Shown here: positions 1 through 14,000 of the stretch, in pieces
How the letters are laid out: each line of letters starts with the position of its first letter
Numbering within the stretch: the stretch's first letter is position 1
DNA from: Dicaeum eximium
Lineage: Eukaryota > Chordata > Aves > Passeriformes > Dicaeidae
DNA length: 64,000 bases
Reading direction: 5' to 3'
Assembly: GCA_013396995.1 (NCBI GenBank)
Contig: VWZP01010715.1
Location: forward strand, 310,001 to 374,000
Program-made: the position numbers and the translations under genes
Notes under the pieces: generated by a model
What the model was told of the DNA's origin: nothing
Databases searched by the model: none
What the model saw: the letters and a program-made list of their open reading frames with translations, nothing else

Positions 1-3000
1 CTCACTAGAGTCTTTGTGCTTTTAGCTATAGGAATGCATCACCTTCTTTAACAATGCCCTCTGGTCAGCAGGCTTTCTGCACTAGGCATTCTGCTCCAGA
101 CAGATGTGGGGAATATTAATCATGACAGTTTTTTACCTCCTACTGCCCTGACCTTCACTGGGGAAGTGAAGATCTCAGAAACAGAATATCTGAAGAGCAG
201 ATTAATTTGGGATGAGTCCTCTTCCTTTTGGGCCAGATCCCAAACCAGAATCAATCTAAAAATTCTGCTGAAGGCAACAGAATTATGTTATTGAAACTAG
301 TTGAATGTCTTCTGCCACAGCAGTCTCTGCAGAGAAATTTACTTTTCACTTGATTCTAGGATACCTAAAATATTAAAACCACCAAAGTAAATATACCCAT
401 ATTATATGTAAATGGTACCATTTGGATTCTTTGGAAGTCAAACAAAAACTATCATGATTGGCACCTTGCAAATTGGTCTGTAAGTAAAGATTAATTTGAT
501 TCTTGCAGGCTAGTTCTCAGATAATTTTGCAAACTATCTTCTTCCTGTAATTGCTGGAAATTTTTTTCAGCACCTTACTAGTAAATATTGTGAATATATG
601 AAAATATCCAGTCTTGATTTCTTATTTTTAAGGAAGGTTCTAACAACAGCAAAAACCGCAAAATGTGTATCTAATGTTTAATGACATAAAAAATTTGCAA
701 GCAACTTAAAAAGAAAACAAAACCAAACCTACAGGAGTCGCCACAAAACCCCTGAACACTGAAAACAAACTAGTAATGCTCAGGAAAGCTGTTCATCATA
801 TTTCAGTTTTTGAGGCTGGCAATGCAGCTGTTAGTCCCATTTCACAATGAAGAAACTGAAGCAGGGTTTTGGATTGATAAGGGTGAGGTTCTTTGAAAAT
901 GAGCCAAGTGTTAGGGTTCAGGGGCAGGAGGGACCACTAAGGTTCCCAAAAGCCCCAGATAAAAGCTCAAATTATATTCATCTAGCTTTTAGACTTCATC
1001 ATCATGTAATGAGCTATTGCCTCAGAGAAAACTAATCAACCCTTGTCCTTTCAGGGTGACTGTAGTGGCAGGCTCTGTTTTGGAAAGCCAGAAACTGTCG
1101 CTCTAAGCCAGCGTACAGTTCTCCATGCCTTGTAACTCAGTGGAAAATCTCAGCAACAGACGATTAGCCAAATTTGTGTGAAAGTAATATAATTTATGCC
1201 AGTGTAAATAATATAAGAAATCCTCACAGATTACTTAACTAAATATGATACTGGAAGTTGGCAAGAAGCCTTTCAGAGAGGAGAAAAGAAATTTAATTGG
1301 AAAGTGTATTAATGACCTCTATTTTTGACAAGGAATAAATCTTCATGAGACCTATCTCATCAATAGTTTGTAACTTCCTCAAAAAGCAGCCACAGCCAGG
1401 ACAGGAGCAGAACAAGCTGCCCCACTAATGAGCCTGAGCTCCTATTTGAAGGAAGAGCAGTGCCAATGACAGGAAGTCGATAAAATTCTGACATAGAGGA
1501 GGGAAAAGGGGCTGCATGACTGCCCAACTGTGGTCACTGCTCAAGATCGAGGAGCACCTGCCCTCTGGGACAGGCTCATGCATTGGCATGAGCCAACACC
1601 TGCTGACAGGGGGGTCTCAGTGTGCCAGGAGCTCGTGGCCCAGGATCAGCTCCCACACTGCTTGGAGCAAAAGGAGCACCAGCTTCCATCCTCCCTGTCT
1701 GATGAGATCCCGTCACCAGATTCTGACTCACCCATGGTCCTGCAAGGGAGCTGCTCCACTGTCTGCAAATGGTGAACAGGTCACATTTACACTTGCCAGT
1801 TTTTGCATTTGTAGGAAGCCAGGATTCCACACCTATGTGGGAGTAAGGCAACTTTTCCCACAGGGGTGGTTAACCTCTGCAAGATAAGGTGAATTTCAGA
1901 AAAGTTGGAAGCCCAGAAGCACCACAGCCCCTCAAGGTGCGTGTGCTGCTGTGGCTGCCACCATGGTGGGCAAGTAGCTTCACAGCAAAATGTCACACAC
2001 AAAGGGTCCCTGTGTGCTCAGCCCTTGCCCCAACTTCAGACAGAAAAAATAATCTTTTACTAAATTTTCTTTTTTCCCCGCCTTCTTCCTGGTCTAGAGA
2101 AAGCTCCCACAGTTTAACAGAGGGAACCAAGGCCCTGTGTGGAAGAGCTGCCAAGATACACTTCAGAGCAGCAGTGCAATGGGAACATCCAACTGCACCC
2201 AACTCTGAATTTCCCTCAAAGTAAAACAAAGTGGTATTATACTTTGGGTTTAGAAGAACAAATGCTTTCCATAGTGTTGTTATACAAATTTCAATTTCCC
2301 CTACAACGGGGTTTTTATACAGTAATTAATTTTAGAAAACAGTTTTTTAATTATAATACTTTTTATAATAGTTTTCCTGTGATAACCTAGAAATCCAAAC
2401 ACTGTTTCATGCCCTCTGAAGTGATTTCTCTTTTAAAATGCTTTTATTTTAAGCATAATTTTTTCTTGTACTTCTTAGTGTATGCAATAAATAAAAGGAT
2501 AATATTGATCGTGCATGTGTTTACTGCAGAGAAACAGTCTCATTTTAATTATTCTGCAAATAATACAGCTTTAAATGTAGAAATATAAGCCAGTAGTGTA
2601 TGCAAGGTTATAAGAAATGGTAAAAGAAGACAAGAAGCTCTGCTCATGTATAAACATTCTAACGTTTCTTCAGGCAGTTTGGATTAAAAAAGGGCTCCTG
2701 CTGGGGCTTTTTAAGAATAAAAGCAATTAACACAAATAACTCTTGACTGTTCACATTCTCAAGGCCTTGTCTCTCTCTTATTAAAAGCAATTGAAAAACT
2801 CCCCATTAAGTCACAAGACTAAGACAAGACCTCTAATTTTTCTGTCACCTTTCTCCACTGTTATGTAGGTGTGTTGTTTTGCTGGCATTTGAGATAAAAA
2901 GAGAAATTACATGGGTAGGTTTTCTCAGTATTTAGGTTACCTTTTTTAGGAACTTTTTATGGAGATCAGGTCTAATCTGCATTTCTGAATCAAACCTTTT

Positions 3001-4668
3001 TTAATAAGATTGAGATACTAAGGGGAAATTATTGTAGCCTATTCTAAATTTATCTCACAATCAACTTTGACAGTGGAAGACACTATAATTCAGTAATATT
3101 GTATTCTGGTAAGCTCCTTTTTTTTTTCCCAGAAATACTAGCTGCAATGTGCAAAATATGATTTTTCTTATACATTCCTAACCAAAAAATATTGCAGGTA
3201 TGATGAATAAAGGTAAGATACATTTATTTAAATACTTTGCCTAATGTCTCATAAAATTTTAATATCTCCAAAATTTATTCCAATTGGAATAGCAATAACC
3301 AAAATAGTACCAAGTGAAGACTATCCAAATAGCCATAAACACATGACAGTGATAAATATAAAGGTTTTGATTTGTGGGAAGAAGTATTGAAAATTCAGTT
3401 TTGTTTTAAGTTCCTCCATCAAAATCCTTGAATTTTGACGTTTTCATATCCCAAATTCAAGCCTTGGAAAGATGAGATGCCCTAAATAGTAACAAGTAGG
3501 TGCAGCTTGTTCATTGAATGAATACAGACAAATTACAAAATTAGTTGTGATTTTTTTCCACTACGGCTTGCAAATGAGGGCTTGTCATTGTCCAGGTTTT
3601 GAAATAATATTTTAAGCTGGAGGAAAAAACTAGACAACTGGAATTCCAGGGCTGATTCCCGGCTGTGATACTCATGCTCTGCATGTCATCCTGCCAACAC
3701 CTTCTCAGGGCCTCCTGAGAGGCTGCCCATTTCCAAAACCTTTCTCAGGAAGGCTGATTTATGCCCTAGGACTACACTACCAACTACACTCTGCTAAACA
3801 GTCAATTTTGAATTACCATAATGCCTTCAAATCTTGCAGTGCCCCAGGAGAGAGCTGAGCAGCTCCTTCTGGGGTGTGCACACACCACGGAGGTAACGCC
3901 GTTCAGTGGGGCCAGACGAGTTCTCATAGCTGAGAAGCTGCAACTGTGGTGGCTTCTTAATGCTGAGGATCACATTTTAGGTCAACATTTTCCAAAATAT
4001 TATCAGAGGTTTTAATGCTGTGGTGGGAACAGGGTAACTTGTATACTGAGCAGATATTGTGCCATACATGGCTGTGTTCGAGGCTTTTGTTTGACTTAAA
4101 CATACAGAAGCCTTTAAGAGGTGTTCCTACTTCTAAACAGCCTCTATACTTTTAAAAAGATTGCTTTAAAACTAGATGCCTGAATGAAAGTGAATAACAG
4201 TGAAAACTGGTTGGACCAAAGCAAGGTGTTTTGCACTGCTGGCGCTGCCGGTTTTGAGGGCCCTGGGGCCCATTGGAACACGCCTTAGGGCCTGCAGTGC
4301 AGACTCAGACGTGAGCACAGCACAACAGGCTTCAAGCTTGCTCCCAAAGTTGGAAAGAGAAGCAAAACTATCGGCAGAATAATTTGTGGAGACAATTTCA
4401 GTCCAAGATTGCCATCTAGTGGACTGCAGTTGCTGAAGAAAATTTTTACAATCTAGATTTGCTACCCTGTGATCAGTGATGACAAATTAATTGCGCTCTA
4501 AAAAAAATTGATTACTTTTCAATGAATCTTTAAGATCAAATTAAGGATGTTCAGCTCTTCTGAAACAATCAGGAATTTCAGTTTACAAAAAATTAATAGT
4601 ATCTGATAATAAATATTTTACAGCATCAACATTTTACAATTACAGGGAACAGTTTTACGTGCAAGAAT
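1..4668. other. Intergenic DNA, no gene seen
   Basis: AT-rich single-copy-looking sequence. A somewhat more GC-rich patch at about 1500-2230 contains overlapping short open frames on both strands, but none has a recognisable peptide, splice pattern or codon bias. I see no RNA gene. Using the human arrangement (BRD1, then a gene desert towards TAFA5), this is probably the downstream intergenic interval, which is inference. Confidence 0.6.
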
Positions 4669-5374
4669 TTATCAGTCTATACAGGCTGGGGGATGAAGGG
4701 GCTGAGAACAGCCGTCCTGAGAAGGACTTGGAGGGGAGGTGGATGAGAGGCCAGACATGACCTGGCAATGTGCACCTGCAGCACAGAAAGCCAAACGTGT
4801 CTTTGGCTGCATCCAGAGCAGCGTGGGCAGCAGGAGAGGGAGGGGATTCTGCCCCTCCACACAGCCCTGACGAGATTCCACTTGGAATACAGTGTCCAGT
4901 TCTGGGACAGCACAGAAAGGACATGGACCCTTCAGAGCGAGTTCAGAGGGCCACAGAGGTGGTCAGAGGGCTGAAGACCCTCTGCTCTGAAGAAAGGCTG
5001 AAAGAGCAGGGGTTGTTCAGCCTGGAGATATTGCAGCCCTCCACTGCCTAAAGGGGGAATATAAAAGAGACGGGGACAAATTTTTATTAGGGCCTGTTGT
5101 GACCGAACACGGAATAATGTTTCAAATTAAAAGAGGCTACATTTAGACAAGATATAGGGAACAAATTTTTTACAATATGGATGGAAGAACAACAGAACAA
5201 GTTGCTCAGAGGGATCGTAGATACCCCATCCTGCAAAACATTCCAGATCAGGTTAGATGGAGCTTTTGAGCAACCTGATCTAGTTGAAGATGTCCCTGAT
5301 CATTGCAGGAGATTTGGACTAGATGACCTTTAGTGGTCCCTTCCAACCCATAATATTCTATTCTAAGACTATGA
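4669..5374 (+). mobile_element. CR1 LINE, 5'-truncated 3' end
   Basis: The sequence from ATACAGGCTGGGGGATGAAG onward follows the avian CR1 consensus in order as I know it: GAGAAGGACTTGG, a CCTGCAGCACAGAAAGCCAA stretch, GTGGGCAGCAGGAGAGGGAG, CTGAAGAAAGGCTGAAAGAG, and the final GGACTAGATGACCTTTAGTG with CCTTCCAACCC. It ends in the degraded 3' octamer-type repeat (ATTCTATTCTAAGACTATG). Only the last part of the reverse-transcriptase region and the 3' UTR remain. The frame is broken, so this is an inert copy. Confidence 0.9.
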
Positions 5375-8300
5375 TTAATGGTTTATAAATTTAGACATAA
5401 AAATTTAATTAAACCTTTCAGAAGGTGACTTGCTAAAGTAATATTCTCTCCCAAAAGACTTTAGCTAGAAAAGCAGCTTTAATACAGGAGAACTGCTCAC
5501 CTATCAACTTACACAGGTAATTGATTTCTTTTAAAAAGTTAGTGGGCATAAATTATTTTATTTACTCAATATCTGGATCTAAAATATTTTAACATATCTG
5601 CATCCTACTTAAATATATTTTAGAATACTGATTTTTTAAAAAATACAAACACATAAACAAACAGTCTGTTCTCAAGGAAAGATGTGTGTAATAAGGAAAG
5701 ATTTTAAGCACAATTATCTGGACCAGACAGCATACATCCAATAGTAAATTATGCATATATGTGTGTTTGATTTACTTAGGTTTACCATTGCCATACTTTT
5801 GAAACTGCCTGTTTTGTGAGCACACTGCCCTGCTGGACTCGGATTGCTGGGCTTGGAAATCTCAGGCACTCAGACATTCCCTACAACAGGGCATATCTGG
5901 AGAATGCAGGCTCATTATGGGGAATGCTGAGCCCTGCTCCTTGCTCTGTCATCTGCTGCCAATGAAACTATTTCATCCAAAGATAAAAGCTAAGATCATT
6001 GTTTTATGTTTTCCAAGACCCTGCAGAATGTGCAGCTACTGTTAACACGTAGCTTATGCTGAGACCTCAAAATGCCACATTCATTTGAGAAGCCAATGAG
6101 CCTGTGCTGAAAGGGACCCTTGGTCAACAATAACGATTTACTGGGGATACATGATACAGAGGGTGTCAAACTGGGACATTACTGAAGGTATACTACTTTC
6201 CTTTAAACATTTTGCATTTTATTTCAGAGCTACAAATGAGAAACTATAACAAGTCTGAAATCCAATCACATAGTAGCAATCCAGCAACAATCAATTACTA
6301 TCAGCCTGATTTGCATTTCATTTACAGCATAATTTTTGTAAATTGAAGCTTTCTTTTAATATTTTATACTGTATTGCAGTCACTTTAAACTGTGCATTAA
6401 ATACATAATTTCAGCTAGTTAACTGCAAGAGAATTCTAGTGCAATTTTCCATAATATTTTATATAATGATCACTCATTCTCAGTTAACTTTGTCTCAGCT
6501 CTATTTACTCTTTATTTGGTGTAGTAATACACAGAGGAGATCCAAGTAAACACATGACTTCTACCACAGAGGTTGGAAAAATGCAAATGTATTCAACCAT
6601 TTGTGTCCATAATAACCAGATTAATTTTAACAGTGAACATTTATTTTGACTTTCCAAGTTGAAACCATTCATACGTGATTTTAAGAGGTTTTAAAATTCT
6701 TCCTGTCTAAATTAAATTAAGAGAAATGTTGCTCCACTTTTGAAAAAGAGTCATGAATATCTTGAATGGGCCATGTACAAAAGATTGTTGCATTTGAGAA
6801 CATACAACATAATGCCTCAATGTTTCATCAGCACATGTCTGAAAAGTTCAGGTCTGTCATACAGCACACCTGGCACACTCCAGAGCAAAGTGTGGGGGAG
6901 TATTTCAGTCCTTTAAAACAAGAAAGGCAAGCAAACAGGCTGGCTCCCTTTCCCCAGGCACTAAGGTGTGGGTTTGGCTGAAAAAGGCACTCCCATGTTA
7001 ACACACTCACACCCTGGCAGACTGATGGTCACAGACTCCATTCTGCTGTCACTAAGTCTGTGAACACAGAAAAAATTGACATAAGCAGAGATAAGACCAA
7101 ATAAAAAAAAAACATCTCTTCTTGGTGTGTGCTGTTGCAGTAAGCTTTGTACATTTTATTGCTTTATCTTTTCTCCAAATTTTGCAACTTTTCATTATTA
7201 CAAAATGCTCATACAAAGCATGAGTAGGAGCAGATGTTGTTCAAAACAATAACAAATATACATATCCTCACGTGATGTATTTTGACATGTTTACATTATC
7301 ATCTTTCTGTTAAATTGCAGCTTTGAAGAAAACATCAGATGTGACATCAAACATCATAAAAAGGAAAACAAATTATACCTATAGAGAATAACTTAATATG
7401 AGTATCTAAAGAGGCCATGTACTCTCAGTGTTCCTGTATATATCAGCTGACTAAATCCAAAATTCTGAGAGTGTCTTCTGACACTAAAGACATAATCATT
7501 GTCTGATCCAGTTCTAATTACTGTTGTACCCCAATGTTTCTCTCAACATGGAACATTAAATGGGTCTACTTTTAAGGAGCTCTCTAATACAATGCCAATG
7601 GCATGGAGACCAGTATTTCCACTGAAAAGAACATAAAGAAATAAAACCAATGAGCTCCTGAGATAAGCTACTTGTAGCTTATACTTTATGTTACCACCCA
7701 GAGAGACACAGGGATACAGAAAATTCCACACTTAATGAAAATTCCACTTCTGCCTGGTGCTGCAAAGAGAAATATACAAGGAATCCTGCTGTGGACCACA
7801 ACTAATAATTCCTCAATGAAATTAATAGGAATATGAGGGCAGGATCACTGTTTGCGCATTTGAGTATTAAACTGCAAATGTCAAAAGTTTAAACTATTAC
7901 TAGAAAACAGTTTATGTAAACAGGTTATGTGGGGTTTACTCCTTTGGGAAATATCAAACTCATTAGAAATGTTTTAGACTTTTATCTTGGTCACCAGCAG
8001 CACCTTTCAAGCAAGGTCTAAACTACTCCAGACTGACTACAACTAACACACTTTATTCATGCAAAGTAATTTTTTGTATTATTATTTTAGCACAGAATAG
8101 AGTCTGGTGCTTACTGGGAATCATTTTCACCTATCAAAACAATAGGGATTTCTTGGGAGTTTCTGTGTACACATATTAATCATCTTCTGATCCATATGTT
8201 TGCTGCGGCCATGTGCTGAAATTCACTTTAAAACCTCCATTGATTAAAAAATGTCACAGCTGTTTCTCAGAAATACGTTTTCCTGTAAAGACAAACTTGG

Positions 8301-10746
8301 TCTTCTTCCCTCAGTTTAACAGAGCCTCTTTATTTATAAGGGCACTAAATCACCATTGTTCAGAAGCTGACAGAGTAAAATCTCTTTGCAAACCAGATTT
8401 AAGTTTTAGTGGGTTTAGAATAGGCTTTAAAAGACATTTCTATAGCAGAATACAGGACTTAAGACCCAAAGGCTCAGATTATCCACTCTTGCCTGTGAAG
8501 GAACACATTTTTAATCTCTCTGGGTATTAAGACTAGACATTTCTCTACATACTCTCTCTACCTGTGCAAGCAGATAATCTTGGTGGAATTACAGTAATGA
8601 TTTTAAGCAGTGCCACAGCATGAGCCTTGCCATTATCACCCACAGGTCTGTCACATTATGGGAATTGTCTGTAACCCAGCAAGGAAAAGATATTAATACT
8701 GCATCACTACAGATTTACTTCATACTTTCTACAGACATTTTTATGACTCACGCTGGGTTATTCTGGTGTGACAACATTCTGGGCTCCTCTCAGTTGCTTG
8801 GCAGTTGATGGAGAAACAAAGTTAAGGATGTGGGTGTTATTTTCCATGGTCATTGTAGGGCCAAGGATACAAGCTTTTAAAAAAATAGAAATAGAGCATA
8901 ATGCAATATAATTAATCTCTGCTGGTTTATCCCTAAATAACTCAAGTTTTGTCCTCAGTACTTTTGTAGTTGTTTTCTCATGAAAAGGAAATCAATTTCA
9001 AAGTCCCAAGTAAACTATCTTTGAAAGGTGGATCATGGTTTTGCACCTGAAGAACCCATAGTTCCATCTTAGAATCACATAAATATTTTAAATTAACATA
9101 TTCAGGTTCTCTAGAAGAGCTGACCATCTGTCAGGAATAAGGAGAAATCCCTCCAGATCTGGTTTTGGACAGGAGGCTGCATTAACCACCTGTCTGTACA
9201 TATGTCTATAGGGACATTTGGGACCAGCTCAGTGTGACCTCTGTGTTCATTTAGATTTATTTTAACAGGCAATACATTATGTTAAAACAAAACTGTCCCT
9301 GTGGCATAACCCCCCAAAGAGAGTATCTTCAGCACAAAGAGCAGGCCTTCAAGGGGGAAAACACACAATTCTCTGCAAAGTTGCCAATATCCTTGAGTTT
9401 TTGTTCAAACCATAGCTGGAATGTTCTCTGGGTAAAAGTTGGGTGCAATTAAAAAGGGCATGTTCATTGGAAGGATTAAAATGGGATTTGGATGTGAAGT
9501 TAAATCAAGACTGACAGAGGAAAAGCCCCACAAATTACTATATTCTGCTAATTTCTGGTAGAAAACAGAGGAATCCCCTGGGTTTAAGATACGGATGTTA
9601 AGATGTAAGAAACTTTCTATGAAGGAAGAGGTTTGATAAGGTTTTGGTGACAGCTAAACTAGATTTGTAGGACATTTTGGCTCTCCTTTCTGTAAGCCTC
9701 CAAAATGTTTCCAGGCAAATTTTTTATCAGACTGATAATAAGAATTACAGCATCAAGCTAGGGTAAAAGATTTATATTTCAACCACACACAGCTTCCCTG
9801 TTCAGGGTACATTTATGAGCTGATAGCAAACCCATAATAATGAAATAATTTCCTATTAAAATTATAATAAAGTGCTACACAATGTCATTGTAAGTATAAA
9901 GATGTTCTTAGAGTTTCCACTACTCTATTAATTTCAGTATTAATTCTAATACTGATTATGTTATTTTAAATGTCAGTACCATTAAGTATTTCACAATTAA
10001 AACACTAAGAAATGTGATGAGACTTGTTATAAATACTTACATCAATGTTATTAATATGGATAGTGCCAGGAACATAAAAATAGTGTTCAAATGAAAACAT
10101 ATTTGTGTTTAATAGATTATGTGAAATGTCTTGAGCATGAGTAAGTGCAGTTTCCATGGAGGCATTTAGCTTCAATGTTTTCCTTTTTTTAACACAAACA
10201 AAAACTCCAGCAAAAATAAAAAAATTACTTATCTGTGTCACTTGTCACTGACTACTGATGTATTGGTGGTAATTACATCTGGTAATAACATGGTATTGAT
10301 GGTAATTACATGGTAAAACAGTTTGTCTTTTTATTTGAAAATTTCAAAAACCTTTGCCCTTTTTTAATGTGTGCCTTTGTAGCTTTCCACTTGGAAACAT
10401 TTTGCTTTAGAAATGGTCTATCTTTATTTTTAACTGCCTGCAAGAGGAAAAAAGTAAAAATGGTTCACATGAGATGTAAAAGTTTAAACCACAATGACAT
10501 CTTCAGAAAAAGAGGATTGAAATATTATTATACAGAAAAAGGATAAAAAACCCCAAGTAGTTTAATTAATTACTCTTCTAATATAGAAAATTATAACAAT
10601 TCCTCAAAATTTGTCAGCAATCTAAACCTGAGCTGTGAAAGTATCAGTAATAGGGAGCTTTTTCCCTAATGTCAAACATAAAATATCTTGACAGCAATTG
10701 AGGCCTATTTTTTCTTCTCCTACACAAAATGTGATGCAGAAAAAAA
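5375..10746. other. Intergenic DNA, no gene seen
   Basis: AT-rich intergenic sequence. No coding frame longer than about 105 codons, no splice-compatible conserved peptide and no transposon that I could place with confidence. A patch at about 5815-5970 is richer in GC but matches nothing I recognise. Confidence 0.6.
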
Positions 10747-10848
10747 GTTGGTTGGTTGGTTGGTTGGTTTTTTGGGGTGTTTTGTTTTGTTTTGTTTTGT
10801 TTTGTTTTGTTTTGTTTTGTTTTGTTTTGTTTTGTTTTGTTTTGTTTT
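10747..10848 (+). repeat. Composite microsatellite (GGTT)n and (TTTTG)n
   Basis: Five GGTT-type units (10747-10770) are followed by a TTTTTTGGGG joint and then about 14 units of TTTTG up to 10848. The Phe/Val/Leu/Cys-repeat open frame across it is a product of the repeat, not a gene. The G-rich strand carries six GG or longer runs separated by T loops at 10750-10777. Confidence 0.95.
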
Positions 10849-13177
10849 AATCTACTTTTTATATGTGCGGGCTCACTTTTGGCTTCTCAGGATTAAACAC
10901 CACCAGGAGGCTAGACTATCAGATACTCCTCTTTCTGTGGAAAAAGAAATCTTTCCTGTTGTCTGAGCACAGAGACAGCTTCACATTGCATGGAAACTCC
11001 CAAAGGATGAAGACAGCAGGGCTGATCTGCTTTGCCTTTTCCTGTTGTTACTGTTAGGAGATTTAAGGGAAGAAAGGGAAGGGAAAGAACTGACTGGAAG
11101 AGTAACCTCATGAGGAGAAAATGATCTGTGGACGTTTCTCACCCAGTTGTTATTAAAAACGTACATGCTAAGCATATAGGGTCTCTTTTTGCAAACCTCA
11201 TTTCTATGAGCCTGAACCCTGCAGTCAGGCTTGTGCCTTCTCACACTGCAGGAGAAGGACACAGCCATCATCCAGACCAGTAGCATCAAAAAGCTGCAAT
11301 AATTGTCAGGTGTATGCAAAAGTGGTAGTAGAGCTTAAAACAACTGAACTATTCCTCACTGGCTTTTCTCCATAGCTTTATGTCTTACAACACCAGATCT
11401 TACAATACCTCCTTTTTATATCAATATATGAGGAGGATGGGGAACAGAAGCAGTGCTTCAACCTCTTTAAGGGTCTTGGAACATGATTTTCTGAACCATT
11501 TGTTAGCTTTGATCCATTTCAGATGTCTGTGCGACATAAAAAGCACTCAGAATGAATGAAAATTCCCTATGTGAACCCATTTACATCATATGGGCTTACC
11601 TATACATGTAGACAGACACATAGAGACTGAATTATACAGGTGGCACTCATGAGAACAATGTTTTCTGTAATTATTAGATATTGTTTCTTATTCCTAGATC
11701 TCAGTGAACTTTTAAAGTCTTTGCTTCAGACTCAACAACAGAACTGCAAATAATTGCAAAGAAATTATATGCATAGATTCATTTGGCATGTACTCTCAAG
11801 ATACTTGAAATTGTTGCTTGTTCTGTTCCCTTTGAAGTAGGAGTCCTTTTTACTCTACCTAGTACTGTAGCCTTGTGATTCCAACTGACTATTTAAATAT
11901 GAAAGCAGAGCTGTACTATTTTGAAACTGATAAAACAGCCACAACCCAGCCTTTGAGATCTGTTGTCACTTTAAAGTCTTCATTAACAGTGGAAGAGCGA
12001 CTACCTTGAAATATCTGCTTTAGCATCAGATCCCTCCAAATCGTGCTGTGTTGGTCACAGATACTCCAGACTGATGGATTTACAGCTCATCAGTCCAGTA
12101 AATACTTATTTAATGGAAAATGATTCTATATTCTCAGTACATTTTAGAGGAAACTAGCAAATGCACTTTGATATTTGGGACAGGTAGTGATGAATTAGCA
12201 TGCAGAAACAGCAGGCCCCCAGAATCAGGAAAAGGAAGAAGTTAGTTCTAGCTGGTTGGCTTGTGGACAGTGGGAAATAATAGCACTCTGCAAATAGCCT
12301 AAACAAAACAAATTATGAGAACAGAAATAAAAAGGTCACCAAATGTCATTCCCAAATTATGCTAATTCTGCAGCAGGAGTGATCCAGCAGTTCATTTCAG
12401 CTCTATGTTTAAAGTGTAGCAGCTTAAAGCATTAGACTCTAATCCTTCCATGGGTAGACTTCTATGCTCATAGCTCCTTCAGGGAATACCTGTTGCAAGG
12501 AAATGACAGTTAGGAAAACAACATTTTTCACATAAATAAGTTTATTTGTTTCAAAAGACTATTCAAAAAATTCAAATTCAATGCCTTTTATTTACTTCAA
12601 GACTCTGTATAAAAGTAAGAGAAATGAAAGCAATGAAAGTATCTACATTGTATGTATTTAAACCCAAGCTTTTCACCAAAAGTTCTTTAAAATCTATAGA
12701 GTTACTGCTTAGCTGAGGGGCCCTTCACTCTGGAAAGCCTCAGAAAGTCTGCAAGGGGACTTGTCCACTGTCAGCACATTTTAAGGCCCCCAGTACATAA
12801 TATATTGCATAAAATATGGACTGAAAGACAGAAATTAACAGCCTTTGCCAGGTGACTACAGGATCTGTTTGGGTCAGCAGAGTTTTCTTGTTGTAAAGCA
12901 AAGTCACAGAGATAAGCTTAAATCTTAATGGTTTGTTATTTTACCTGTGATGAGAAAGGTCTTTATCACTGCTAAAGTTATTCTACTTTAAATAAGCACT
13001 TGAATATTTATGAAGAAATTAATCCAAACATTTTATATCTCGTGTTTGTTCCTTGGCCTACAGAGTGAGTCTTTGTGGAAACAGTTTGAAAGTTGCCAGA
13101 GCTGAGCAGCTCCACCAGAAAAGAAAACCATGAGTATCTGCTCTCCCTGTAGACATGAGGGCAGCAGTAGAAGTATT
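10849..13177. other. Intergenic DNA, no gene seen
   Basis: Unremarkable AT-rich sequence between the microsatellite and the ERVL-like block. No conserved peptide, RNA gene or repeat recognised. Confidence 0.55.
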
Positions 13178-14000
13178 GGCATGGGGAAATTAGTTTAATT
13201 TATTGTCAATCGAATCCAAATAGGATCAGAAGAAATAAAATACTAAAACACCTTCCTACCCTTCCCTTTATCCCACGCTCAATTTCACTCCCTGTTTCTC
13301 TAATTCCTGCACACCAGCAGCACAGGGGGATGGGGAATGGGGGCTGTCATGTCAATTCATCACACATTGTCCCTGTCACTCCTTCCTCCTCATAGGAGGG
13401 ACTCCTCACACTCTTCCCCTGCTGTGGCATGGGGTCCCAGCCCTGGGAGAGTTCTTCCTGCACTGCTGGGTCACAAGTCCTGCCACCAAACCTGCTCCAG
13501 CCTGGGCTCCTCTCCCTGTGAGCCTGCTCCAGTGTGGGCTTCCCACGGGATCATGGCCCCTTCTGAGTATCCACCTTCCCTGGCATCAGTCTCCTCCAGG
13601 GGCTGCAGGGGATTTCTGCATCCCCATGGACTCCATGGGCTGCAGGGCACACCTGCCTCACCACAGGCACCACGGGCTGCAGGGGGATCCCAGCTCCATT
13701 GCCTGGAGCACCTCCTCCAGCTCCTCTGGTACTGCAGGGCTCTGTCACGCATTCACATTTCCCTTTCCAGTGCTGTGGAGCAGCTTCCCCCCCCCACACC
13801 CCTTCTTAAATCCATTATCCCAGAGGCACCACCACCACCATCACTGCTGGGCTCAGCCTTGGCCAGCACCAGATGTGTTTTGGAACCAGAGAATTGTCTT
13901 CCTTATACATGGGAGAACTTTCTGGAATCTTCTCACAGGAGATTCCTCTGTAGCCCCTCTGCTACTAAAACCTTGCCACTCCAATCCAATCCAATGGATT
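13178..14000 (+). mobile_element. ERVL-like endogenous retroelement, internal 3' non-coding block
   Basis: This GC- and C-rich stretch stands out from its surroundings. It matches, in order, a block I recognise from avian ERVL-type elements. It opens with an AATTTATTGTCAATCGAATC segment, then GGGGGATGGGGAATGGGGGC and TCACTCCTTCCTCCTCA. Repeated CTGCTCCAG and GGGCTGCAGGG units follow, then CCTGGAGCACCTCCTCCAGC, CTTCTTAAATCCATTATCCC and CTGCTACTAAAACCTTGCCA. Open frames of up to 221 codons cross it on both strands but are low-complexity by-products. No flanking LTR is visible at either side, so it is a fragment. The family assignment is from memory and not searched. Confidence 0.7.

Noticed and set aside
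1516..2229. Cluster of 70-123-codon frames on both strands in a GC-richer patch
   Set aside because: The frames overlap in several phases without conserved motifs. The patch may be an unrecognised repeat, but a gene is not supported.
10688..10966. 92-codon frame with a repeated FVLFC motif
   Set aside because: It is the translation of the TTTTG microsatellite.
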